This document shows positions 6,768 through 16,331 of a stretch of DNA of 64,000 bases, piece after piece. Every line of letters starts with the position of its first letter. Positions within the stretch are counted from its first letter, which is position 1. The DNA is from Nocardioidaceae bacterium (GTDB lineage Bacteria > Actinomycetota > Actinomycetes > Propionibacteriales > Nocardioidaceae): the NCBI GenBank assembly GCA_017744365.1, contig JAGIBL010000009.1:1-64000 (forward strand). Reading direction: 5' to 3'. The position numbers and the translations under genes are program-made. The notes beneath the pieces were generated by a model, which ran no database searches, had not been told where the DNA came from, and saw only the letters and a list, made by a program, of their open reading frames with translations.

Positions 6768-8897
6768 GTGCACCAGGTTCACATCCCGCGGGAGAAGCCG
6801 ACAGCCGCCGACCTCGTCACCGGTGCCCGGTTCGCCCTGACCGTGGCGGTGGCGGCGGTCGCCCTGGCCGACGGCCCACGATGGCTGCTCGGCGTGCTCG
6901 CCGGGTCCGCGCTCCTCTCCGACTTCGTCGACGGCCGGCTCGCCCGCGCCACCGGCACCACCACCCGGCACGGCGCCCGTCTGGACCAGGAGGCCGACGC
7001 GCTGCTGATCCTGGTGCTCAGCGCGATCGCCGCCACCGACCTCGGCGGCTGGGTGCTGGCGCTCGGCCTGGCCCGGTACGCCTGCGGCGCGCTGTTCGTG
7101 CTGGTGCCGCCGCTGCGCACCCCGCCGACGCGGTCGCGGCCGTGGTGCCGGGTGGTCGCGGCGGTCACCGGCATCGTCCTCGCCACGGTGGTCGCGCTGC
7201 CGCTTCCGGACCTGGCGGCCCGCGCGCTGGTCGCGCTCACCGGGCTGCTGCTCGCCGAGTCGTTCGCCCGCGAGGGCGTCGACCGCTGGCGCGCGCCGCG
7301 GCCACCGCTGGCGGTCCGGTCGGGCACCGTGCTCGCGTTCGCACTGGTCTGGCTGGCCCTGGTGGCGCCCGCGGTGCGGCACGACCTGACCGTCTCGGCG
7401 CTGCTGCGGCTCCCGGTCGAGGTGCTGCTCGTGGTGGCCCTGGCCCTGGTGCCCGTACGACGGGTGCGCACCGTGCTCGCGACGCTGGCCGGGCTGCTGC
7501 TCGGGCTGCTGCTGCTCCTCACCGTGCTCGACGCTTCCTTCCAGGCCGTCTTCGACCGTGACTTCCACCCGGTCGGCGACTGGTCCTACCTGGGCCCGGG
7601 GGTCGGCGTGCTCGGTGACTCCGTCGGCACCGGCTGGGCCCGGGCGGTCGCCGTGCTGGCCGCGCTGCTCGCGCTGGCGGTCCTGGTCGTGGTGCCGCTG
7701 GCGGTGCTCCGGGTCGTCGAGGTGACTCGCTGCCGGGTCCGGTTCTCGGTGCGGGCCGCGTCGGTGTTCGCGACCGTCTGGGTGCTCTGCGCGGCGATCG
7801 GCCTGCCGGTGGCCGGCAGCGGGGCGGCCGCGCTCACGGTCGACGAGGTGCGCCAGGTCCGCGCCGACCTGGCCGACGCGCACGCGTTCGCCCGGGAGAT
7901 CGACGCCGACCCGTACGCCGACCGGGCGGCTCAGGACCCGCAGGCGCTGCTGGCCGGGCTGGCCGGCAAGGACGTGCTGGTCGTGTTCGTGGAGAGCTAC
8001 GGCCGGGTCGCGGTGCAGGACACGTCGTACGCGCCCGGGATCCGGAAGGTGCTCGACCAGGGCACGGCCGCGCTCGACACCGCCGGCTACCGGAGCCGGA
8101 GCGCGTTCCTCACCTCCCCGACGTTCGGGGCGGGGTCCTGGCTGGCGCACTCCTCGCTGCAGTCCGGGCTCTGGGTGAACAGCCAGCGGCGGTACCGGCA
8201 GCTGCTCGGCGCGGACCGGATGACCCTGACCAGCCTGTTCCGCGCGGCCGGCTGGCACACCGTCTTCGACGTGCCCGCGGACACCCACGACTGGCCCGAG
8301 GGGCAGCGCTTCTACGACTTCGACCAGTACTACGACTCGCGCAACGTCGGCTACGCCGGGCCGAAGTTCGGCTACGCCCAGATGCCCGACCAGTACACGC
8401 TGGAGCACTTCCGCCGCGAGCAGCTCGCGCCCTCCGGCCGGAAGCCGGTGATGGCCGAGATCGACCTCATCTCCAGCCACCACCCGTGGACGCCGCTGCC
8501 CTCGATGGTGCCGTGGGACCAGGTCGGCGACGGTTCGGTGTACGACGACCAGCCGCAGTCGCCGACGTCGAAGCAGGTCTTCGCCGACCCCGAGGCCGTC
8601 AAGCGGATGTACGGCAAGTCGGTCGAGTACACCTGGCAGGCGCTGACGTCGTTCCTGACGACGTACCGGGACCCGAACCTGGTCGTGCTGGTGCTCGGCG
8701 ACCACCAGCCGCACACCTACGTCAGTGGACGGAACGCCGGCCACGACGTGCCGGTCAGCGTGATCGCGCAGGACCCCGCGGTGCTGCGCCGGATCGACGG
8801 CTGGGGCTGGCAGCCGGGGCTGCTGCCGTCGCCGAAGGCGACCGTGTGGCGGATGGACAGGTTGCGGGACAGGTTCCTCGACGCCTTCGGGAAGTAG
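6768..8897 (+). CDS. CDP-alcohol phosphatidyltransferase fused to sulfatase-fold domain
   Basis: Start GTG 6768 with ACGGAGG at 6757-6763; 709 aa. Residues 52-77 carry the complete CDP-alcohol phosphotransferase signature D-x2-DG-x2-AR-x8-G-x3-D-x3-D (Asp52, Asp55, Gly56, Ala59, Arg60, Gly69, Asp73, Asp77). Further membrane segments run to about residue 350. The extracytoplasmic part (about 400-709) has the alkaline-phosphatase/sulfatase layout: [13 protein letters not shown] (408-413 region), SPTFGAGSW, and a metal-binding GDHQPH near the C-terminus. One half would join a CDP-activated alcohol to an acceptor in the membrane, and the other would transfer or hydrolyse a phosphoester outside. 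I know no characterised enzyme with both. It is divergent from the pterin-like operon. Confidence 0.85.
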   Translation: MHQVHIPREKPTAADLVTGARFALTVAVAAVALADGPRWLLGVLAGSALLSDFVDGRLARATGTTTRHGARLDQEADALLILVLSAIAATDLGGWVLALGLARYACGALFVLVPPLRTPPTRSRPWCRVVAAVTGIVLATVVALPLPDLAARALVALTGLLLAESFAREGVDRWRAPRPPLAVRSGTVLAFALVWLALVAPAVRHDLTVSALLRLPVEVLLVVALALVPVRRVRTVLATLAGLLLGLLLLLTVLDASFQAVFDRDFHPVGDWSYLGPGVGVLGDSVGTGWARAVAVLAALLALAVLVVVPLAVLRVVEVTRCRVRFSVRAASVFATVWVLCAAIGLPVAGSGAAALTVDEVRQVRADLADAHAFAREIDADPYADRAAQDPQALLAGLAGKDVLVVFVESYGRVAVQDTSYAPGIRKVLDQGTAALDTAGYRSRSAFLTSPTFGAGSWLAHSSLQSGLWVNSQRRYRQLLGADRMTLTSLFRAAGWHTVFDVPADTHDWPEGQRFYDFDQYYDSRNVGYAGPKFGYAQMPDQYTLEHFRREQLAPSGRKPVMAEIDLISSHHPWTPLPSMVPWDQVGDGSVYDDQPQSPTSKQVFADPEAVKRMYGKSVEYTWQALTSFLTTYRDPNLVVLVLGDHQPHTYVSGRNAGHDVPVSVIAQDPAVLRRIDGWGWQPGLLPSPKATVWRMDRLRDRFLDAFGK

Positions 8898-8901
8898 CGC
8901 G

Positions 8902-9585
8902 TCAGCCGGTGACGAGCTCGAGCACGTCCCGGCCGGTCGCGGTCAGCACGTCGACCCGGGCGATGTCGTCCACGTCGGTCGAGGTCGCGCCGGCGATGTG
9001 CATCGTGCGCCCGGGGAAGGCCTTCCACGACGCCACCTGCTCGACGCTGCCGTCCTTGCGGGTCAGCACCATCGAGTACACGACCGGCTTCTCGGCGTAG
9101 CCCTCGTAGGTGCAGGTCAGGTCGACCCGGGTGCCCCAGGCGACCGGGGTCAGCGAGACCCAGCCCGAGATCGGCACGGACCCGATCGGGGTGAACTGCC
9201 GCGGCGCCGCGGTGGTGACCACGGTGGTCGGAGCGGCCGAGGGCGGGCCGTCGTCGTGGGTGGCCACGATGCCGATCGAGACGCCGACGACCGCGACCGC
9301 CGCCGCCACCAGCCCGGCCGCTGCCCAGGTCCGCCGGCGCTGCGTGCGGCGCGCCCGGCGGACCAGCGAGGGAAGCAGCGTGTCCGGCACCGGCGGCGTC
9401 GGCTGGTCGGGGTCGAGCACCTCCGCGGGCACCCGGGCCAGCAGGCCGGGCAGACCGGCCAGCTCGCGCACCGAGCGCGCGCAGGTCTTGCAGCCGGGCA
9501 GGTGCCGCTCGAACGCGGCCCGCTCCTCCGGCGAGAGCGCACCCAGGACGTAGGCGCCGTCCTCGTGCTCGTGCCCGCAGCTCAT
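8902..9585 (-). CDS. Zinc-binding anti-sigma factor (ZAS type), membrane-anchored
   Basis: 227 aa from ATG 9585, which overlaps the sigma gene's stop. The N-terminal domain holds the zinc motif His28-x3-Cys32-x2-Cys35 within ERHLPGCKTC, preceded by EDGAYVLGALSPEE, a helix typical of ECF anti-sigma factors. One membrane segment lies at about 87-107, and the remaining roughly 120 residues lie outside the cell and resemble no sensor domain I recognise. Its partner is the sigma factor directly upstream. The stop lies 4 bases from the convergent fusion gene's stop. Confidence 0.9.
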   Translation of the reverse strand: MSCGHEHEDGAYVLGALSPEERAAFERHLPGCKTCARSVRELAGLPGLLARVPAEVLDPDQPTPPVPDTLLPSLVRRARRTQRRRTWAAAGLVAAAVAVVGVSIGIVATHDDGPPSAAPTTVVTTAAPRQFTPIGSVPISGWVSLTPVAWGTRVDLTCTYEGYAEKPVVYSMVLTRKDGSVEQVASWKAFPGRTMHIAGATSTDVDDIARVDVLTATGRDVLELVTG

Positions 9586-10091
9586 CCGCCCACCCCCATC
9601 TCCTCCAGGGCCAGTCGCAGGGCGCGCAGGGCGTAGTGGGTCCGGCTCTTCACGGTTCCTTCCGGGACGCCGAGCCGGCGGGCCGCTTCCGCGACCGAGC
9701 GGCCTCGGTAGTAGCACTCGAGGAGCACCGCGCGGTGCTCGGGAGAGAGCTGGGTGATCGCCTCGGCGACGACCCAGGCCTGCAGCAGCGTGTCGGTCTG
9801 GTCCTCCGGATCACCCGGCTCGGGGACCTCGTCGGTGGCCCGCTCGTTCTGGTAGCGCTTGCTGCGCCACTCGTCGATGACCAGGTTGCGGGCCACGGTG
9901 AACAGCCAGGACCGGGCCGAGCCGCGGGCGCCGTCGAGGACCTCGGGGTGCTGCCAGGCGCGCAGCAGGGTCTCCTGGGCGACGTCCTCGGCGCGCACCG
10001 GGTCCCCGGTCAGGTGCAGGCAGAAGCCCCAGAGCGCACGGGCGTGCTCGTCGTGCAGCTGCCGCATCAGCGCGGTCGGGTCCTCGGGCAT
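9582..10091 (-). CDS. ECF sigma factor, partner of the anti-sigma factor downstream
   Basis: 169 aa from ATG 10091, chosen because a GGTGGAGG site lies 11-12 bases upstream. An in-frame ATG at 10115 would add 8 residues but lacks a good site. Region 2 (HLTGDPVRAEDVAQETLLRAW) and region 4 (LSPEHRAVLLECYYRGRSVAEAARRLGVPEGTVKSRTHYALRAL) are complete. The 4-base overlap with the ZAS gene shows an operon. The envelope signal it answers is unknown. Confidence 0.92.
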   Translation of the reverse strand: MPEDPTALMRQLHDEHARALWGFCLHLTGDPVRAEDVAQETLLRAWQHPEVLDGARGSARSWLFTVARNLVIDEWRSKRYQNERATDEVPEPGDPEDQTDTLLQAWVVAEAITQLSPEHRAVLLECYYRGRSVAEAARRLGVPEGTVKSRTHYALRALRLALEEMGVGG

Positions 10092-10130
10092 GGCGTGTTC
10101 AGCACCTCCACCCATCTCACGATCCACGGG

Positions 10131-10156
10131 GTCGTGGGGTTCAGGGTCCGGGTTCA
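10131..10156 (-). promoter_or_regulatory. Possible ECF-type promoter for the sigma/anti-sigma operon
   Basis: On the minus strand TGAACC (10156-10151) is followed after 16 bases by CGAC (10134-10131), close to the common ECF pattern GGAAC-N16/17-CGT. A second TGAACC and a CCACG/CGTGG hairpin lie in the same 60-base gap. This is weak evidence for autoregulation. Confidence 0.3.
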
Positions 10157-11497
10157 GTGTGCTCCCGTGACGTGCATCTCGCTGGCCTCGCGGCGGTCGG
10201 GGACCACGAGCCTGCCGGTGAGCGCCAGGGCCACCAGGGCGAGCAGGCTGCCGGCGACGAAGAGGGCGAAGTAGTTCTGGGACCGGTCGGCGCCGGTGAC
10301 GTCGCCCGCGCCGATCGCGAGCACCGCCGGGCCGAGCGAGGGCACCAGCGCCTGCGGCAGCTTGCGGATCACGTTGAAGTAGCCGAGCACACGGCCCGCG
10401 ACCCCCGCCGGCACCAGGGTCATCGCGACCACCAGGTCGAGGGCGAGGTAGGTGCCGAGCCCGGCTCCCGCGCACAGGTGCGCGACGACGTACGCCGGGC
10501 GCTCGGTGGCCATGGCCAGCAGCAGGTTCGCCACCAGCAGCAGCGCGACCCCGCTGCCCATCGCCGCCCGATAGCCGATCTGCCGGGCGAGCATCCGGGC
10601 CGCGCCCGCCGCGACCACCATCGCGACCAGGCCGCCGATCGCGGTGATCCCGGCGACCAGCGTCGCGGCGTCGTGCGGCTTCTCCCCCATCCGGCGGACC
10701 AGGAAGAAGACGGCGTAGACGGTCAGGCAGACGTAGGAGGCCTGGACCAGCACCCGCTGCAGCAGCAGCCACCAGAACGCCGGGCCCGCCCCGGCCAGGG
10801 CCAGCAGTCCCTCGCGCACGCTCCCGTGCTGGTTGCCGACCGGGCTGCCGACCGGGCTGCCGAGCGGGACCTGGACGGAGGCCAACGTGCTGGTGGCGTA
10901 CCCGCGCAGGTGCCAGGTGGCCAAGACCGCCACCGGGACGGACAGCCAGGCGAACGCGGTGAAGACGGTGGTCGAGGTGCCGAACGAACCGAGCCGGCCG
11001 CTGAGCAGCAGGGCCGCGAAGCCGCCGCCGATGGCGACCGAGGCGATCCCGGAGGCGGCGAAGAGTCCGGAGACACGGGCCCGGTCCGCGCGGGGGACCA
11101 GGTCCGACAAGGTGCCGAACAGGGCGGCGAAGGTGGCGCCGTACCCGGCCTGCGCCGCGGCCCAGGCGAGCACCAGCAGAGGCAGGTCCGGCGCCTGGGC
11201 GGCCGCCTGGATCGCCGTGCAGCCGACCACCGCGCCGCCGAGGAGCCAGGGCCCGCGGTGGCCGGTCCGGCGGATCCGGCGGTCGCTGAGCCAGCCGAAG
11301 AACGGGGTCGCGAGGATCGCTGCGACGGCACCGGTCGTGGTCACCCAGCTCAGCCGGGACTCCGGGGACAGCCCGTCGTGGAACCGTGCCACCCGCAGCT
11401 GCAGCCCGACCACCGCCGGGACGGTCAGCGCGGCCAGCACGGCGAACTCGGTCAGGCAGAGCGCAGCCAGGGTCGCCGGACGCAACCGGTCCTGCAT
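10154..11497 (-). CDS. MFS transporter
   Basis: 447 aa with about twelve membrane segments. The loop between helices 2 and 3 reads GWLSDRRIRRTGHRGPW, the major-facilitator motif A. The middle of the protein has a longer cytoplasmic loop (around residues 205-230). The closest visual resemblance is to proton-driven sugar or drug MFS proteins of actinobacteria. Direction and substrate are not deducible. It is separated from the sigma gene by 62 bases and may be read independently. Confidence 0.88.
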   Translation of the reverse strand: MQDRLRPATLAALCLTEFAVLAALTVPAVVGLQLRVARFHDGLSPESRLSWVTTTGAVAAILATPFFGWLSDRRIRRTGHRGPWLLGGAVVGCTAIQAAAQAPDLPLLVLAWAAAQAGYGATFAALFGTLSDLVPRADRARVSGLFAASGIASVAIGGGFAALLLSGRLGSFGTSTTVFTAFAWLSVPVAVLATWHLRGYATSTLASVQVPLGSPVGSPVGNQHGSVREGLLALAGAGPAFWWLLLQRVLVQASYVCLTVYAVFFLVRRMGEKPHDAATLVAGITAIGGLVAMVVAAGAARMLARQIGYRAAMGSGVALLLVANLLLAMATERPAYVVAHLCAGAGLGTYLALDLVVAMTLVPAGVAGRVLGYFNVIRKLPQALVPSLGPAVLAIGAGDVTGADRSQNYFALFVAGSLLALVALALTGRLVVPDRREASEMHVTGAH

Positions 11498-11546
11498 CGC
11501 ATCCTCCAGAACTGAACGGGGCGGACGCCTGGAACCTAGCGGCCGA

Positions 11547-11583
11547 CGGCCCGGGCCGCCCCCGAAAGGGGCAACCCGGGCCG
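11547..11583 (-). terminator. Hairpin terminator after the large secreted-protein gene
   Basis: CGGCCCGGG and CCCGGGCCG arms with an inner CCCC/GGGG pair close on a GAAA loop. The hairpin lies just past the stop of the 11601-15662 gene and upstream of the MFS gene. It lacks a U-tract, as is common in GC-rich actinobacteria. Confidence 0.6.
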
Positions 11584-11600
11584 ACGGGGTGCGGTTCGCG

Positions 11601-14600
11601 TCAGCAGGTGGCTCCTGCCGTCGACTGCGCGATCGCGAGGTCCACCAGGCCCAGCACGGTCAGGTGCAGGGCGGACTGGGTGACCGTGCTGCCGGCGACC
11701 GCGCGCTCGTTCAGCCCGAGCGAGCCCACCACCAGGGGCAGCGAGACGGGCTGGTCGAGGTTGAGGACCGGCTTGTTGTTGATCCGCAGGGTCGCGATCG
11801 ACGAAGCCGCGCCCAGCGCCGCCGGCGCGGAGCAGCTGCTCAGCGTCGAGGAGGCCGAGCTGGTCAGCCCGGTGGCCTCGATCGTCTGCCCGAGCAGGTT
11901 GATCTTGATGCTGGCCACCTGTGCCTTCGCCGCGGCCGAGCCCGGGCCCGACTTCGTCGACGCGTTCAGCAGGCCGGTCCGCACCTCGTTGGCCGGGACA
12001 CCGAGCAGCGGGATCGCCGGGGTGATGACGACGTGGACGCCGAGGTTGGTGCTGGTGTCGGTGACGCACGGCGAGGCCGGGCTGTTGGCCGGGTTGATGT
12101 TGATCCCGAGCAGCGCCAGCGGGACACCGCGGCAGATGCCCTTGACCGTGACCACCGTGTAGCTGACGGTCTGGGAGGCGGTGGCCCCCTTGTCGTCGGT
12201 GGCCGTGACCGTGAACTGCTTGGTCCCCGCCGAGCTGGTGTCCACGTTCGCGCCGGGCGCGACCGGACCGGTGCAGGAGACGACCGTTCCGTCGGAGTCG
12301 GCGCAGGTGTACGCCGCCGGCACCTCCTGCCCGACGAAGTACGTCGCACCGTCGACCGGCTTCGCGATCGCCACCGTCGGCGGGACGTTCGGCTTCTCCT
12401 TGACCGTGTACGTCACCGTCGCGGTCCCGGTCTCACCGAGGTCGTCGGTGGCCGTCACCGTCAGGGTGTGCGTCGCGGGCGAGGTGGTGTCCACCGCGCT
12501 GCCGGCCGTCACCGGGTGGCCGTTCTCGTCGACGCCCACGCACGAGGCGAGGTTGTCGTCGGGGTCGGCACAGGCGAAGGCCACGGTCACGTCCGCGCCG
12601 TACTCCAGCACGGCACCGTCGGCCGGGCTGGTGATCTGCGCGGTCGGCGGCGCGTTGTCGGGCGCGTCGAGGGTCACGCAGACCGACGGCGGCTCGGCGG
12701 GCAGGGTCTCCTGGGAGTCGACCGCGACGCTGTTGCACGCCACCTGACCCTGGTGCAGGCCGGTGCCGAGCGTGGTGGTCAGCTCGACGGTCTTCTCCTC
12801 ACCGACGGCGAGGTCGCCGTCCACGGCGATCCGGATCGCCTTCTTGCCGGCGGCCACCGCGCCCCAGTCGTCCGTGGTGCCGGTCGCACCCGGGTTGACC
12901 TCGGGCCGGGCCGGGTTGGTCGAAGCCGACGCCGTCACGGTCACGCCCGGCGACACCGAGTCGACCGAGCTCAGCGGCAGCGCGAACTGCGAGCCGCGCG
13001 GACCGGCACCGGCGAGCAGACCGGTGTCGCCGACGTACGGGAGCACGTCGTAGGCGATCACCTGGTGCAGCGCGGTGTTGCCCGCGTTGGTGACCCGGAC
13101 CCGGAACCGCACCGAGCCCGCGTCCGCCTTGACCAGGTGCTCGGCACCGGGCGTGGCCTGCCAGTTGCACAGGCCCGGCGTGGCCTCGATCGGCACGCAG
13201 AGCTCCTTGGTCACGCTGAGGCCGTCCGAGGCGCCGACCGCGAGGTTGGCGTAGGCGTTCGCGTTGGTGGAGCGCTCCTCGCTCGTGTTGCCGTCACCGT
13301 CCACGTCCGGGGCGTCGGCGGCGAACCCGCCGCTGGAGAACCGGAACTGGTTCGGCGCGGTCTGGAAGGCGTTCGTGGTCGCGTCGGTCCAGGTGCCGCT
13401 GGCGTCACCGGTCCACACGGCCGCGCTCGGCACGACCCCCGGAACCGCCTGGTTGGTCGGGTACGCCGTGGCCGAGAGCGTCGGCCAGAGGTTCCCGGCT
13501 GTCGAGCTCAGCGCGACGGTGTCGGGGTACGTCGCCACCACGTAGTCGCGCACGTCGGTGCCGAAGGTGCCGGTCCCGTAGCGGTAGGTCACACCCGACG
13601 GGATCGAGGCGAAGACGCCGGTGCCGGGCGCGCTGAGCGACCCCGAGCCGGCGACGATCTTCCAGCCCAGCGGTGCGATGAACACCGTCTGCGGCGCGAT
13701 CGCCGTGCCCGGCCAGGCCGGGCTCAGCGAGCCACGCACGCCGAAGGTGACGTGGGTGCCGGGCAGCACCTGGCCGCCGCCCTGGACGACCGGGGCGGTC
13801 GCGAAGGTGGCGTTCAGCGTGGTCAGCGGCTGGGTGTACTGCACCGTCCGGGAGGCGGACAGGGCGACCGAGCGGCTCGGGAGCGGCGTGCCGTTGGCGG
13901 CGGTCACGTAGTCGTCGTCGACGCCGTCCCCGTCCGCGTCCGCGGGGTAGCTGATCGTGACGTCGGCGGTGTTGGTCCGCTGCTCCCCGATGAGCGGGAC
14001 CGCGCCGTCGTCGACCTTGAACCGGAAGTCCATGTTCAGCGTCGTCGTGGTGCCGTCGGTGCGCAGCACCTTGCCGGCCGGGACCAGCGCGGTCACCTTG
14101 GCGCTGGTGAACCAGCGGCCCGCCGCGGCGTCCACGAACTGGCCGACCGCCAGGTCCTCGGTACCGGTCGCGCCGCTGTTGTCGGTCCACTCGACGGTCG
14201 CGGCGAAGTCGTCCGGCACCGAGAAGGCCGCGAGGCTGCTCACCAGCGACTGGGTCGTGATCCGGTTGACCTTGACGTGGTCCTGCGCCAGGTCCGGCTC
14301 GTCGATGACGACGGTGCCGTCGACGTTGCCGTTGTTGGACGCACCCACCCGCCAGGCGCGGTTGCCGGCATCGGTGGTGCCGGGAGCCGGGACGTTGAGC
14401 GCGTAGACCTGACCGATCGCACCGTCGCCGTTGGTCGAGGTCACGCCCCCGACGACCACCTTGCTCGAGGTCAGGCCGCCGAAGGGAGCGCCGCACGCGA
14501 CGAACTCGTTCGAGGTGGACGAGGCGGAGGCCGCGGTGCGCGCGGCGTCCAGGTAGTGCACGCTCACGTCGAGGGTGCCGGTGACCTGGGTGCGGAAGTT

Positions 14601-15662
14601 GCACCCGCTGCCGTCGGCCTCGGGGAACGCGGAGAGCGGGTAGTGCACGACCACCTGGCGCTTGGTCCAGAACGCGTCGTCGTCGGGACCGACCAGGCCG
14701 TTGTTGCCGGCCGCGCCGCTGCTGTTGTACGAGCCGAGCCCGAGTCCCCAGCCACCGCGAGCCCCGTACGACGGGTTCGCGAGCGAGCCCTTGGTCCAGG
14801 TGATGGTGTTCGCGGTGTGGTCGATGACCGCCGACGGGTCGGTGGTGCCGTTGAGGATGGCGTCGTCGATCACGGCCTGGGCGGGGGCGTGGTAGACGAC
14901 CTTGTAGTCGCCGGTGGCCACGAAGCGACCGTCGCCGGCGATGTTCTGCCCGGCGGCACCGGACATGTTGCCGCCGTTCATGGCCAGCTGGATGGTCACC
15001 GGGGTGTCCACCCGGAGCGTTCGCCCGCTGGTCAGCGCCGTCGTCGGCGCCGGCCGGACACCGATGTGCCACGTGATGTGCGTGTCCGAGGTCTTCGAGG
15101 ACGCCGACGACGACGTCGCCGTCGCGGACATCGGGATGTCCGACCCGTCGGTGAAGAACGAGCCGCCGGGGACCTCACCGTTGGTGCTGCCCGGGTTGTT
15201 GTACGTCACCGAGAACGTGCCCGACGTCCCGGCCGCGAGGTCGCCGAGGTCGATGACCTTGCCGGTGACGTCGTCGCCGGTGATGGTGCCGCCAGCGGCC
15301 GGGGCGACCCAGCTGGCGTAGCGCAGGATCGAGCGCCCGTCCGGGGTGAGGCCCCACGGGTCGGCGGGCGGCGGGGTGAACGCCACCGTGGTGTCGTCGC
15401 AGGCCGCGGCGGTGCAGGAGTACTGCACCTTGTAGGTGACCGGTTGCGTCGTGGCCGAGCCGGTGAGCTCGGTGATCGGGGTGCTGTCGCCGATGTTCAC
15501 CGGCGAGATCACCACGTCGAGGACGCCGCTGCCGGCGGCCGAGGCCGGCGCGGCCACGACAAGGCCGAGCCCGGCGGTCATCGCGGCGACGATGCCGACC
15601 AGGGTCCGCCCGGCCCGGGCGCGGGCCCGGGTGTGGGCCCTTCGGTGGAGGGGGTCTGTCAT
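11601..15662 (-). CDS. Large secreted protein with Ig-like repeats and choice-of-anchor-P-like C-terminus
   Basis: 1353 aa. An export signal occupies residues 1-43 (Arg-rich start, LVGIVAAMTAGLGLVVAAPASAAG). The body is beta-rich and Asp/Thr/Val-rich, with isopeptide- or DUF11-like stretches. Two Ig-like modules at about 1030-1200 begin NAPPTAQITSPADGAVLEYG and NVPPTVAIAKPVDGATYFVG. The last 180 residues, from GICRGVPLALLGININP to the final GATC, resemble the choice-of-anchor P domain. There is no LPXTG motif or C-terminal membrane helix, so how it is held at the surface is unclear. The neighbouring lipoprotein gene is read with it. A surface adhesin or sheath role is inference. Confidence 0.85.
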   Translation of the reverse strand: MTDPLHRRAHTRARARAGRTLVGIVAAMTAGLGLVVAAPASAAGSGVLDVVISPVNIGDSTPITELTGSATTQPVTYKVQYSCTAAACDDTTVAFTPPPADPWGLTPDGRSILRYASWVAPAAGGTITGDDVTGKVIDLGDLAAGTSGTFSVTYNNPGSTNGEVPGGSFFTDGSDIPMSATATSSSASSKTSDTHITWHIGVRPAPTTALTSGRTLRVDTPVTIQLAMNGGNMSGAAGQNIAGDGRFVATGDYKVVYHAPAQAVIDDAILNGTTDPSAVIDHTANTITWTKGSLANPSYGARGGWGLGLGSYNSSGAAGNNGLVGPDDDAFWTKRQVVVHYPLSAFPEADGSGCNFRTQVTGTLDVSVHYLDAARTAASASSTSNEFVACGAPFGGLTSSKVVVGGVTSTNGDGAIGQVYALNVPAPGTTDAGNRAWRVGASNNGNVDGTVVIDEPDLAQDHVKVNRITTQSLVSSLAAFSVPDDFAATVEWTDNSGATGTEDLAVGQFVDAAAGRWFTSAKVTALVPAGKVLRTDGTTTTLNMDFRFKVDDGAVPLIGEQRTNTADVTISYPADADGDGVDDDYVTAANGTPLPSRSVALSASRTVQYTQPLTTLNATFATAPVVQGGGQVLPGTHVTFGVRGSLSPAWPGTAIAPQTVFIAPLGWKIVAGSGSLSAPGTGVFASIPSGVTYRYGTGTFGTDVRDYVVATYPDTVALSSTAGNLWPTLSATAYPTNQAVPGVVPSAAVWTGDASGTWTDATTNAFQTAPNQFRFSSGGFAADAPDVDGDGNTSEERSTNANAYANLAVGASDGLSVTKELCVPIEATPGLCNWQATPGAEHLVKADAGSVRFRVRVTNAGNTALHQVIAYDVLPYVGDTGLLAGAGPRGSQFALPLSSVDSVSPGVTVTASASTNPARPEVNPGATGTTDDWGAVAAGKKAIRIAVDGDLAVGEEKTVELTTTLGTGLHQGQVACNSVAVDSQETLPAEPPSVCVTLDAPDNAPPTAQITSPADGAVLEYGADVTVAFACADPDDNLASCVGVDENGHPVTAGSAVDTTSPATHTLTVTATDDLGETGTATVTYTVKEKPNVPPTVAIAKPVDGATYFVGQEVPAAYTCADSDGTVVSCTGPVAPGANVDTSSAGTKQFTVTATDDKGATASQTVSYTVVTVKGICRGVPLALLGININPANSPASPCVTDTSTNLGVHVVITPAIPLLGVPANEVRTGLLNASTKSGPGSAAAKAQVASIKINLLGQTIEATGLTSSASSTLSSCSAPAALGAASSIATLRINNKPVLNLDQPVSLPLVVGSLGLNERAVAGSTVTQSALHLTVLGLVDLAIAQSTAGATC

Positions 15663-15698
15663 TCCTGTCTCATTTCGGGAGGGGGATGGAGCGGTGTG

Positions 15699-16211
15699 TC
15701 ACGAGGTGCCCGAGGCTGCGAGGTCGAGGAGCCGGTCGCCGATGCCGAGGTCCTTCTCGACGGCGGCCGCGCTGGTCCGGGTGAGCAGCAGCGTCCGGCC
15801 GGACTGCTCGGCCGCTGCCCGGACCGCGGCCAGGTCCGGCTTCGCGGCGAGCTCGTCGAGGAACTCCGCCTGGTCGGTCAGCGCGGCGACGAGGCCGTCG
15901 ACATGGGTGCGGAGGTCGACGTCCCACGACCCGGCGCGGAGGGTGCCGGCGGCCTTCTCCGAGGCACGGGCGAACGTGCGCAGAGCGGCGCGGGTCTGCT
16001 CGAGCCGGGCCGAGGTCGGCATCGCGGCGAGCGCCTCCAGCTCCCGGGTCACCGGCTGCATCGCCGCCCGGTAGGCGCCCACGGCCTGCTGGCGCGACCA
16101 GGTGTGCTCGCGCGGCTCGTGAGCGGCCCGCTTGTCGTCCGCCGACGAGCAGCCGCCGAGCGCACCGCCGGCCAGGCAGAGCAGCAGGACGAACCAGGCG
16201 GCGTTCTTCAC
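15699..16211 (-). CDS. Secreted lipoprotein of unknown function
   Basis: 170 aa from GTG 16211, preceded by GGAAGG. The signal peptide is KNAAWFVLLLCLAGGALGGC, with the lipobox cysteine after ALGG. The mature part is mostly helical, with heptad-like Ala/Leu spacing (VTRELEALAAMPTSARLEQTRAALRTFARASEKAAG), and resembles no family I can name. A longer frame upstream of 16211 is low-complexity Arg/Pro and is rejected. It is 36 bases ahead of the large secreted protein, so the two are probably one operon and one surface system. Confidence 0.75.
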   Translation of the reverse strand: MKNAAWFVLLLCLAGGALGGCSSADDKRAAHEPREHTWSRQQAVGAYRAAMQPVTRELEALAAMPTSARLEQTRAALRTFARASEKAAGTLRAGSWDVDLRTHVDGLVAALTDQAEFLDELAAKPDLAAVRAAAEQSGRTLLLTRTSAAAVEKDLGIGDRLLDLAASGTS

Positions 16212-16295
16212 GACAGGGCCTTCCGGGACGGACGGGGGACTCGGTCGTCGCGCCCAACGGGTCCCGCGAGGTCGGGTCACGGGGTGGCGCGCGAT

Positions 16296-16331
16296 CTCAT
16301 CCCCTGTTTCATCCCTGCTCTCATCCCGCCT
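16296..16331. repeat. Three tandem 12-bp repeats with CTCATCCC cores
   Basis: Units start exactly at 16296, 16308 and 16320: CTCATCCCCTGT, TTCATCCCTGCT, CTCATCCCGCCT. Only the last four bases of each unit vary freely. They lie between the lipoprotein operon and the divergent LuxR-type gene, next to a near-palindrome at 16333-16349 (GCCCGGCTAGCCTGGGC). The constant spacing suggests a protein-binding array on the promoter region. Confidence 0.55.
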
